Below are positions 12,156-20,205 of a DNA stretch of 21,594 nucleotides, piece after piece. Source of the DNA: Paramacrobiotus richtersi (taxonomy: Eukaryota > Tardigrada > Eutardigrada > Parachela > Macrobiotidae); contig JAQGAU010001075.1 in the NCBI GenBank assembly GCA_034698045.1, positions 1-21,594 of the forward strand, read 5' to 3'. The position numbers were made by a program, and so were the translations under genes. The notes beneath the pieces were generated by a model. It made no database searches, had not been told where the DNA came from, and worked only from the letters and a program-made list of their open reading frames with translations. Each line of letters begins with the position of its first letter. The first letter of the stretch is position 1.

Positions 12156-12285
12156 GTCAAGGTTAACAACCTTGCGATGGTGGGCGACAATCGCAAGAAA
12201 GGGAATTTTACCATACCTTTCCGATCCAGCGGTCAAAACGTGGAAGTGTATGTGTGGACTACAGCTATAGCAGATTCTGGCAAAG
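12156..12285 (+). other. Possible coding exon or remnant, unrecognised
   Basis: An open frame follows the TAA at 12150-12152 and includes the ATG at 12177. Its reading includes FTIPFRSSGQNVEVYVWTTA, with the alternating hydrophobic pattern of beta strands. It could end at a GT near 12286 (GGCAAA before gttgca). It is not part of the inverted duplication. I do not recognise the family; a secreted or extracellular beta-sandwich domain is only a guess. Confidence 0.25.
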
Positions 12286-12462
12286 TTGCATGGTCAATGC
12301 ATGGTTATTCGATGGCATTCAATGTAGTGTTGTTACCTGCTGTTACTTGTTGTTATACACTATGGCCGTTACGTAGAACCATTACTGGGCAACCATGCTT
12401 TCTCCCAATTACACTTTATATGGTGTATTTGTTCCACGATCGTAAAAACAACATATCCAGGA

Positions 12463-12506
12463 CTGACGGCAAAAAGACCACATGCTGACGGCAAAAAGAC
12501 CAGATG
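12463..12506. repeat. 22-base tandem repeat, two units
   Basis: The unit starting CTGACGGCAAAAAGACCA occurs at 12463-12484 and 12485-12506, head to tail, with one difference (CATG versus GATG at the end). Confidence 0.9.
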
Positions 12507-12659
12507 GTGCTCAAAAGACTCAAACGCCTTGTTAGCAAGGGATGAAGTTATAACGTCTGTGGGACGAAACCCGCCGACAACCGTCGCTTTGGCGGCCGAA
12601 GTTCGGCCCGGAAGGCTGGCTCGTGCATTGTCGCAGGCAAGTTATTTTTCCAAGTGACC

Positions 12660-12870
12660 ACGAGCGCGAGTTCATTAAAAATAACAATTTTAAGTTGGCA
12701 GCAAACGGTCACGTACCTTTACAATATTGCGTCACCGCGATGCCGGCTGTGACAAGCAATGCATTCAAAAACGATAGCAACCCGCTTTCGCCTGATGTGT
12801 ACAAGCTCATCCTGATAACTACTTATTTCCGCATACGATGTAATGACAATGTATATCCGTTAAGCATTTG
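12660..12870 (+). pseudogene. Frame-conserved block in the duplicated 5' flank, unrecognised
   Basis: The frame here reads EFIKNNNFKLAANGHVP then YCVTAMPAVTS. The matching minus-strand block of the other arm (about 10590-10685) reads EFIIVKLSANGYIP then CSVSATPAVTS. Length differences between the two (9 and 3 bases) are multiples of three, as expected if the block was once translated. No start, splice sites or known domain could be fixed, so it may be an exon of an unseen gene, an old gene fragment or chance. Confidence 0.25.
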
Positions 12871-13333
12871 AGCGCCATTACGACACTACATACAGTCTGC
12901 AATCTGAATTTCGTTACAAATGTCTACGGTTGCCTGGTGGTCCTGATGAGCAAGCAAAGGAGGCGTACAAACGATGACCTAGGTGTATGTGACGGTTTGT
13001 GACCCCGTTCGAGCCAGGCGAATAAGCAAATAAGCCTATTGCGAAGATGATTTCAGAACCAATTCAACCAAAATGGTAAACACATACTCCGTACACATCA
13101 AGGCGTGATACGCCACATGCGGTAACAAGCATCCATAACTTCAGTCGAACGTACGCATCTGCTAAATGGGTCATCAAGCAGTGAATTGGTATAACTGGAA
13201 GTTCCTCCTATTAAAGTATTGGTTTTGAGGTTAATACACCCACTTTTCATTCTTGGAACAATAGCCTATGCGAACAACGCAAGCGCTGATGGACTGCTTA
13301 TTGTGGATTGAATTTTCTTATCCTAACTATTCC

Positions 13334-14497
13334 ATGAGCTACATGCCAAATTCATCCAGTTTTTGGAATGGAGACCCATGTTGCGAATGTGCTCAACTGT
13401 CAGAACGAATGCCATACTATGTTCTGTTACTGATCCCGGTAGCAGCCTTTCTGGTTAATTTGGGTTTTTGTACGTCTGTCCTTAGTGTTAAAAAACTCCA
13501 AACGTTTCCTAACCTTCTGCTACTATCCGACGCTGCGGCAGACTTTGGGTTATGTTTGATCGTACTAATAAAAATTATACAATGGATACAGCGCCATTGC
13601 TGGTCCGCCGGTCATACTTTATGCCAGTTGTACTCCGCATTCAATGAATACTTCGTCTCTGTCCGCTTTGCTCATGGGGCAGCGATTGCTGTTGAACGAC
13701 ATGTGCGGCTCTTTCACTCTGAATTTCACCGTCAGTGGATGAAGATTTTTTTCATCCTAACAGTTCTGCTGTGCTGGGGCGCCCCTGCAGTTATAGGTTT
13801 TGCTGAATTCGTTTTACCTTCAGTACTTTCATGGTATCCGTATAATTTCACTGCTAATGAGTCATGCAGTAATCTTATGCTGGTCCGATGCACTTGCTTC
13901 ATCTGTCCTCGTACCACTCCGCTCTTGGATATTTACGTCACCCTGCAGAATATCATTCCGCTGAGCATCGCTGTCATCTTGTACGGACACATCATCGTTG
14001 TCGCCTATCGACGAATACGACTGGCTGATGGTTTACGGCGCCGCCTTAGCAGTGTCAATTTGCCGCCAATCAGCGAAAGGAGCACGATCCGGCGAGTGTT
14101 TGAGAGTCCTGAATTCCATTCCATCCGAGTCTTTTTCTTTGTACTGTTAGTTACTGTTGCCTATGGAATACCTACCATAATTAGTCATTACGAATGGATA
14201 CTGGGGTCAGACGAAATAAAACCGTCGAAAAAGCCAAAAATGAAATACTCGAATGCAGCGATGGAACACGGTGCTGCGGTAGTACTGATATACTCGGTTT
14301 CTTTCGTTAATCCTTTGCTGCTTTTCGCCCTGAACAGGAATTATAGATCGGGATTCCGTATATTTTTACGGCATCTGGGCTTACATCACGTACGATGCTG
14401 GATGAAAGACTCCCCTATAACAATCGCTGACGTCATTGTTCCCAGTTCGTTCCGATGGAACCGGATTGCAGTCTTTGGAGAAAATACGCACATGTAG
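13334..14497 (+). CDS. Class A (rhodopsin-like) orphan GPCR, copy 2
   Basis: Single-exon paralogue of the minus-strand receptor, 387 residues from the ATG at 13334. That start (MSYMPNSSSFW) aligns with the only usable ATG of copy 1 (MNHMHNSSSFW). An in-frame ATG at 13268 would add 22 residues, but there the two copies are offset by one base. Features from 13334: NSS at 6; Cys89 before TM3; ERH at 121-123; extra glycosylation sites NFT and NES in loop 2; FVNPLLLF with Asn-Pro at 326-327, so this copy keeps the TM7 Asn that is Asp in copy 1. The tail ends GENTHM at a TAG where copy 1 reads on. Copies are strongly alike across all helices and loop 3 (RRIRLADGLRRR is identical). Ligand and coupling unknown. 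AATAAA at 14705-14710 is a candidate polyadenylation signal. Confidence 0.88.
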   Translation: MSYMPNSSSFWNGDPCCECAQLSERMPYYVLLLIPVAAFLVNLGFCTSVLSVKKLQTFPNLLLLSDAAADFGLCLIVLIKIIQWIQRHCWSAGHTLCQLYSAFNEYFVSVRFAHGAAIAVERHVRLFHSEFHRQWMKIFFILTVLLCWGAPAVIGFAEFVLPSVLSWYPYNFTANESCSNLMLVRCTCFICPRTTPLLDIYVTLQNIIPLSIAVILYGHIIVVAYRRIRLADGLRRRLSSVNLPPISERSTIRRVFESPEFHSIRVFFFVLLVTVAYGIPTIISHYEWILGSDEIKPSKKPKMKYSNAAMEHGAAVVLIYSVSFVNPLLLFALNRNYRSGFRIFLRHLGLHHVRCWMKDSPITIADVIVPSSFRWNRIAVFGENTHM

Positions 14498-14704
14498 TTT
14501 CTGTTCTAGTCCTTCGTGACTGGTTCGGTATTACTTGTAACAGTTAATATCTATACCTTCCACGTGCCTGTTTGTACATGTTTGGATCCTAGTAGTCTCG
14601 TGACCTTTAGTATGTCTGAGTGTCGTGACCGTTGTCTAACTTATCGTCTAATCGAGTAAACTATAAACGCGGAATCAAGTACAGAAACAGAAGAGTAATT
14701 ATAC

Positions 14705-14710
14705 AATAAA
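14705..14710 (+). promoter_or_regulatory. Candidate polyadenylation signal of receptor copy 2
   Basis: AATAAA about 208 bases after the receptor stop codon, at the end of the segment shared with the other arm. Confidence 0.4.
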
Positions 14711-14958
14711 AGTTTGACTCTAGTAGAACACCGACGAACGTGTGTTGCTAACAGTCTAACAGATATGAATTCCGTTGCTCCCAGCAGAATGGCAATGTTC
14801 AGTGTACGAAAGAAGGTAAATTTGGAGGCGAAAGAAATTTAAAGCATTCAGGTAGATGCAAACAATGATCGAAATTCCTGTTAATTATTTCAACTAATTT
14901 ACAAGTATAAGTTATTTTCAAATTAATTAATCCGGCTGAACAGCGAGGGTATAAATAA

Positions 14959-16115
14959 TTTACTGGGGTGGTGGTGCTCGCTGTCATGCTGCGTGGTCCA
15001 GATGACAAAAATTTGTTCGTCTCTCGCGGCGGGCGGGCGAACTTCATGCACCACGCCATATCAGTACGACTAATTTCAGCTCGTTCATATAAATTTATTA
15101 GAAAAAAGTTTCAGATTAGTTACCCTGCTAATAACTTTCATTAAGCAGTAGGAACACTTCGTACGTTATAATTACAGTAACGGGGAATTCTTTCTGATTC
15201 TGAGCGATCATTGATGACCCCTACGATCACCTGAAGAACTTTCTAGCTTCCTTACCGAAGCGAAAATCCACACGAAAGCCCGAAGACGCAGTTCGCTTTA
15301 CTAGCACCCCACCATGCGGCAAGTGCGACGCCACATTAAGCTCTCGAATCTCGTCTGACAATTCCACTTCACTCCTTCTCACCGGTTACTTGCAGTCGTG
15401 GAAACTTTTCCACCAGGAACGACGCCCATCCGCCGTCAGCTCACCTTGGCCTATAGCACATCTACAGATCAGCACTCGCAGCGCTAAAGTCTAAAGTGCG
15501 CCAGTCTCCCCAAAATGTGCTGGACAGCACACGGTTAATCGGCATCCACTTGCGCCGCCCTGGCATCACCGCCGCGGACCAAATTGAAACGGGTCACGTG
15601 CCAGCCTTCGAACAGCATTTATTGAGCAGTTGGGATGAGCTAGACGCGTTGAACAAATCTCGAACAATCTTTGTTATTGTCAGTTATAATCTGACCTACT
15701 GCTATTATTATTAATTATCAAAAGTTATTCGCGCAACGTACCATTTTATATTTATGGAATTATGGAGAAGAACTCCGCGGAGGTGGATTTACCTATATTG
15801 TCCTTGATGGATGATTTGATATTGACTGTGGGGACTTACGGAGAGTGGGGTGCTTTTTTAAGTGATGCGGTCGTTGTGCGGTATTACAAACTGCGGCCAC
15901 GACCCGGTTCGGCTGTAGCTCCAGAGTGTAATATTCAGGATTTTTTTTGCCTCATTGGACAGGTGCTTCATAATGATAATGTTGTATGTCGATGTAGAGT
16001 TCAGTTAAGTTACCGTTTTCGCGTTTTAAGGATGTTTTTACGTTTTAAAGTTTTGCCACTGCACCGCCGTTTTATAAGTTTATCTTCGCACCGACGTTTT
16101 ATTAGTTTACCATGA
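14959..16115 (+). pseudogene. GT11 alpha-1,2-fucosyltransferase-like pseudogene
   Basis: Four segments in changing frames together resemble a Golgi GT11 fucosyltransferase, which transfers fucose from GDP-fucose to galactose. About 14959-15063: hydrophobic VVVLAVML, then SRGGRANFMHHA, like the family's N-terminal GGxxNQ region. About 15205-15460: includes LLLTGYLQSWKLF, like GY(F/L)QS. About 15460-15711: LIGIHLRRPG, the GDP-fucose motif HxRR, then FVIVSYNLTYC, like FVV.SDDxxWC, ending in TAA 15712-15714. About 15762-16115: LILTVGTYGEWGAFLSDA, matching the family's TIGTFGxWxxYLxGG, then RPRPGS. The second and third segments are in different frames with no room for a normal intron. A stop and another frame change precede the fourth. 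I therefore call it a pseudogene. An active gene with sequence errors or unusual splicing is the alternative. Confidence 0.66.
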
Positions 16116-16152
16116 CACTGCGTTTAAAAATATTTATGACAGCAGGCTGCTG

Positions 16153-16612
16153 AACTCTTCCGAATGGTTTCGTAATCTTGGCCAAAGCGAAGCGGGGCTG
16201 TCACTTGTTATACTACAATTGTTAGCGAATCGAAAATTAACTGGACTTCTGGTGTCTGTGTGTCTGTCACCATTGCTGCGCAATCGCGTGCGGGCGCATC
16301 AATGCGGTTGCGGTGATGCGAACATTAAGTTGGGTATCCGTATCTTCGCTCTGCGATTCGTCAAGTTAGCGTAATAACGTAGCAAAAATCAGCTGAACCA
16401 TGTTAACAACCATCGTCAAAGTGGTAAAAGCACCAACGTCTGCGATTCAGCATTAGTAAACTAAGTCGTTCAGCAGCCCTGCTTATTACTCTGTACAACA
16501 ATTTTTTAGAATTTTCTGTATGGCACCGGTTTTGTCGCTTCGCAAGTGCTCTATGCCACTGTAGTGGGATAAGTCCGTAGGTCGACAAGCAGAAAGATGA
16601 AGGTAGAGGACG
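16153..16612. repeat. ~460-base diverged direct repeat, copy A
   Basis: Matches 17085-17552 in the same orientation. Shared blocks include GTCTGTCACCATT, GCGCAATCGC, AATGCGGTTGCGGTG, TTCGCTCTGCGATTCGT, GATTCAGCATTA and TTTTCTGTATGGCAC. Many substitutions and indels separate the copies, and short frames on either strand are not convincingly conserved. Type of sequence unknown; it may be a dispersed repeat. Confidence 0.8.
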
Positions 16613-16619
16613 TTCGGTC

Positions 16620-16940
16620 AGGTGGAACCGAATTGCCGTATCTGGAGAAAATACGCAGATGTAATTTTCTGTTCTAGTTCTGCGTGATTACGTTCGGTAC
16701 TAAGTGTCCATGTTTGGATAGATATACCTTGTGTCCCTAGTTGTGTCATGACGTTTTGTATATCTGCGTGTCGTGACCTTTTCCGTGTCGTGTCTGATCG
16801 AGTAAACGAAACAAGGTAAATAATTATAAAATATAAAATAAGAGTTAACCCCCAGGGTTCCCACGGCCGGGCACATGTAGTAAAACACCGCTTTTATTTA
16901 GCACAGATATGAATTCGATAACTCCACAAAATTAAAAGGG
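16620..16940 (+). pseudogene. Third receptor fragment: last 14 codons plus 3' flank
   Basis: 16620-16664 encodes RWNRIAVSGENTQM and a stop, nearly identical to the end of receptor copy 2 (RWNRIAVFGENTHM). The following bases also match that copy's 3' flank: TTTCTGTTCTAG, TACATGTTTGGAT/CCATGTTTGGAT, GTGTCGTGACC, ATCGAGTAAAC and AGATATGAATTC, the last near 14762 and 16906. Upstream the match stops and the unrelated repeat copy A begins, so the receptor body is missing. A relic of a further, tandem duplication. Confidence 0.75.
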
Positions 16941-17084
16941 CACTGCTGACTACCAGACTACCAACGCTAGCACATTTCGCGCTTTCGAGCCCTGGTATCT
17001 TTAATTTTGCACCTTGGTGTGCGTATTCACATTTTCGAGTTTGCCACGATACTAGGCGGTCAGTATCCATGGCAGAATCCACTG

Positions 17085-17552
17085 GGACTCTTCCGACCGG
17101 TTTTCTACTCTTGACCTAAGCGAAGCGAAGCAGTTAATTTTTATACCAAATTTACAACTGTCAGCCAAGCAAAACTGTGCTTTTTCGTGTCTGTACGTCT
17201 GTCACCATTATCGATCATTGCGCAATCGCCGGCTCCCATGAATGCGGTTGCGGTGGTGTGGACACTAAGGTGGGTGTATTCGCTCTGCGATTCGTATCGT
17301 CACATCAGCGTGGCAACATAATAAAAAATTGAATAGACCACCAGTAACCGATAACCATCATCGAAGTGGTGAAGGCACCAAAATCTGTGATTCAGCATTA
17401 TAGTTGCCTTCGACTGCCTGTATAGGCCCTATACCAGTAATACACACGTTTTCTGTATGGCACGCGTTTTGCCGTCTCTCACGCGTGCTGCATGCCACAG
17501 TAGCGGGAACCAGTCCGTAGATCGGCAAACAGAAAGGAGAAAGGTCAAGGAC
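17085..17552. repeat. ~460-base diverged direct repeat, copy B
   Basis: Second copy of the 16153-16612 repeat, about 935 bases further on. It is not followed by receptor sequence, unlike copy A. Confidence 0.8.
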
Positions 17553-17735
17553 ATCGGATATCCAATGTGCCAAGATAATGCCCACAATATTCCTTAACAG
17601 TTACCCATATCTACTATATCTCGTCCACTGCGAAGCACTTCATATCGTTGCTTCATCATAGAAGAAGGCATATGTAGAAGATCTGATTCCCACCGATGTA
17701 CACTATGATAAAACCGTACCTACAGAAAATTGTTG

Positions 17736-17742
17736 TATAAAT
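17736..17742 (+). promoter_or_regulatory. Possible TATA box of the lectin gene
   Basis: TATAAAT 90 bases upstream of the lectin ATG at 17826, leaving about 55-60 bases of 5' leader if transcription starts about 30 bases on. Judged from spacing and motif only; the region is AT-rich. Confidence 0.35.
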
Positions 17743-17825
17743 GATACGATTTCTACGACACTACGATATTTGAGGAGTCAGTTCCTCTGTCTTGGTCATA
17801 CAACTTTCATTTGGAAAAAAAAGTA

Positions 17826-19335
17826 ATGTTCGCCACGGCAGTCTTTGTACTTTTCGTTTGCTCAGCCCAGGCGGCATACTGGATTAATCCGGGAAGGACA
17901 TCGGGTAAGCTGATGTTAATCCTGCATATGGATTCCTGTAATCCAGTTGTTATCGAATTATGTTGCAGATACATATATTCATTTTTACCTGACATTGAAC
18001 ACAATTTATACCAGTTTTTGGCATCAGTTGTACATATATCTGTACTAGTAATTAGTGATACTAGTAACTATTACTACTAACTACCTCTGTGGTTCGAATC
18101 TTCGATTAACCATGGATCATAAATAACATTATAAGGCTCGCCATTTAATTTTTTACTCAGTTGGTGGTTTTAACGGTAAGATCACCATTTATTCACTTGT
18201 ATAGTGGTGTTGGCACCGGGCGCTACAATGCTGCCGTTGGACCCACCAATCTCCAGTCCATCGGGTCAATTCCAGGTCAAACTCGAACCCAAAGCGCTGG
18301 TCGTCTACCGGCTGTCCGTGAATGGCACAACCAACTCCACTTCTCCGGAAGCCGTAACAGTGTTTAACACGGAAGCGGACGAGCTTACCGTTACAGAACT
18401 GTCTCTGTCGACCGGTGGCGGTTTGTATTTAAATGGAGAGATTCCCACACGAACTAACGCCGCCCTATGGCGGTCAAATTCACCTCTGACCTGGAGTGGA
18501 TTCTACAAACCAGTTCTGGGACTTGCGGATGATGGATTCCTGATGTTAAGTATCGACGGGGTAACATACTGGGAATCCGGTGGTACGAGAATACTTTCGT
18601 GTCTCGACGAAGGAAGTCTGTCTAACAAATCTGCAGGTAACTAACTAGATAACCGATAATAAATCAGGAAATAAATGAATCTTTCTGGCTAAATACTGTC
18701 CCTACACAAGCAGGATTCGTACTAACCACGTGCGGAACAAATAATATATTTAGCCATCAGTGACCATCATACTCATACTGTAACGTGCCGGTCATTACAA
18801 CATGCCGGTTTCTTGCAGTTAGTACACGTTACGTACTGATATTACTGATGTGTATGAAATTAAAAATCCTGCTGTAATACTATGTATATGTACAGTATGT
18901 TATCGTAAGCAGATTTTACATGAGGGCTGCGCTGTCATGCGTGCTTAACAGCTATAACTGACTGCAGAAATCATTCGCATGGGCGATGTGCTGATCCCTT
19001 CCAAGAAGTACTACTCCCCTAATAGCACGTTCTACCTGGTCTTGCAAAACGATGGGAACTTGTGTGTGTATCGAGTGTGCGATGACACGGCGACATGGTG
19101 CAGCCATACCTACGGAGCCCGTCAGGACAAGGTCACACTGACTGCCACCGGGGAATTAGTATTTTATGGTGACATGTCCACCCCGCCGGTCAACAACATA
19201 TGGTACCAAGGGGAATTGCGACCACGACGCTCTAACTCTGAACTCCGATTGGCCGACAACGGGCGGATGTATTTGTGTCAGGGTGAAGATTGCTATTGGC
19301 AGTCTGAACTACGATATCCTGATGTAGATAAATAG
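17826..19335 (+). CDS. Secreted bulb-type (mannose-binding) lectin, three exons
   Basis: Predicted secreted sugar-binding protein of 292 residues. Exons 17826-17904, 18205-18636 and 18968-19335 (TAG), joined by two GT-AG introns, both in phase 1. The start is the ATG at 17826, which opens a clear signal peptide (MFATAVFVLFVCSAQA, cleavage about 16-17). The first bulb-type region starts near residue 29 (LAPGATM, then SPSGQFQVKL). Its first sugar-site motif is degenerate: LEPKALVVY (53-61) against QxDxNxVxY. Glycosylation sites NGT and NST follow. The second region, in exon 3 (from about residue 176), carries QNDGNLCVY (197-205), which fits the motif except Cys for the Val. Later repeats read LTATGELVFY and LADNGRMYLC, typical of the beta-prism fold. 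In this family such domains bind D-mannose and often serve recognition or defence; the role here is inferred. No neighbour suggests a pathway. AATAAA lies at 19545. Confidence 0.88.
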
Positions 19336-19544
19336 CCAAACATGGAATAGTAAGATACAATTCAACTAGTGATCGACGATAGTTCGATTGCGCGTTCTCC
19401 TGGTTATGTGGAAAAATTAAAGAATATGCTGCTCATTGTTTCTGTAATACTGTACGTAATCTGAGAACTGCGTACTGTTAACGTCTGTTGAAATGAATTG
19501 GATGAATTAAAGTTGGATTGTTGATGAGTTGCAGTTCTGAACAT

Positions 19545-19550
19545 AATAAA
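19545..19550 (+). promoter_or_regulatory. Polyadenylation signal of the lectin gene
   Basis: AATAAA about 210 bases after the lectin stop, followed 10 bases later by an A10 run. It is the first such signal downstream of the gene. Confidence 0.6.
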
Positions 19551-19560
19551 GTTTAGGTTT

Positions 19561-19598
19561 AAAAAAAAAACTCAATAAAATAAAATAAAAAAATAAAG
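19561..19598. repeat. A-run and AAAAT microsatellite
   Basis: Ten A residues, then CTC, then AATAAAATAAAATAAAA-type repeats, lying between the lectin polyadenylation signal and the foldback element. Confidence 0.85.
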
Positions 19599-19608
19599 TT
19601 CAAGTACA

Positions 19609-20205
19609 ACTCACAAGGGACCGGCACCACATTTTACACGCAGATAATTTCCGTTTTTTTTCTGTAGTTACACTTAGTTATGAAAGTATTTTTGATAAAC
19701 AGTTCGGATCCAAACCAGCTAGAGGGTGACTGGGATATAATCCGAAAGATGAATTAATGGGAAGATAGTGGAACCACCACTGCTACCGCCTTGGCATGAC
19801 AGCGCACTGTGTTCGTGGTTTCTGTCACGTTCTTCGCATTTACTGGCGCTTTGCGGTGCAGAATTCAATTTCACTCGGCTTGAAAACCTTAAAATAACGG
19901 ACTATGAGAAAGTCAACTTTTTTCCTGATGGAGTGGCAGTGGAAAAGCGGATTCTGCGCGCAGATCGCCAGCAAACGACCGAACACGATGCAAAGCAGTT
20001 CAGACACAGTGCGCTGTCATATACAAGGGCGGTAGTACTGGCGACTCACCTGTAATCCCATTGATCTTTGGGACTCCGTCCCCGTCCTACTCGAGCTCGT
20101 TCGGACTAGAACTGTTTATTAAAAACACCTTCATAATTCAATGTAACTGCAGAATAAAAACGGAAATTATTTCTGTGTCAAATGTGGTGCCGGTCCCTTG
20201 TCAGT
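19609..20205. mobile_element. Foldback / MITE-like element, 597 bases
   Basis: Ends are inverted repeats: ACTCACAAGGGACCGGCACC at 19609-19628 matches the reverse complement of 20186-20205 with one mismatch. Similarity continues inward through CACATTT.ACAC, TAATTTCCGTTTTT, CTG.AGTTACA and AATAAACAGTTC-like blocks. A perfect 17-base pair ATGACAGCGCACTGTGT lies at 19796-19812 (inverse 20004-20020), followed by ACTGGCG/GCTGGCG and GCAGAAT. Arms of about 255 bases thus enclose a loop of about 80 bases. No transposase is encoded; the open frame at 19768-20055 is a by-product of the palindrome. No target-site duplication is evident, so the element is probably old. Non-autonomous DNA transposon is the best reading; the superfamily is not determined. 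Confidence 0.82.

Larger units (their letters stand above)
10726..12634. other. Spacer between the arms of the inverted duplication
   Basis: About 1.9 kb not shared by the two arms. It contains a strong short hairpin (11706-11740), a 22-base tandem repeat (12463-12506) and a possible coding remnant (12156-12285). The longest other open frame (11365-11841) begins with GTG and shows no domain. Promoters for the two divergent receptors may lie in the flanks, but I see no convincing core element. Confidence 0.5.
12635..14705 (+). repeat. Right arm of ~2 kb inverted duplication (receptor copy 2)
   Basis: Reverse-complement counterpart of 8645-10725. Similarity begins near TTATTTTTCCAAGTG (about 12641), covers an upstream block about 12665-12850, continues through the 5' flank and the receptor, and ends near ACGCGG..ATCA plus an AT-rich segment (about 14667-14705). 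Boundaries are by eye. Confidence 0.85.

Noticed and set aside
14799..15059. 86-codon minus-strand frame
   Set aside because: It is antisense to the N-terminal segment of the fucosyltransferase-like pseudogene, and no feature of its own was seen.
18085..18110. GTGGTTCGAATC, resembling a tRNA T-loop
   Set aside because: The flanking bases do not form a T stem or the other arms; it lies in a lectin intron.
19768..20055. 95-codon open frame inside the foldback element
   Set aside because: Its ends fall in the two inverted arms and the sequence resembles no protein; it is a by-product of the palindrome.
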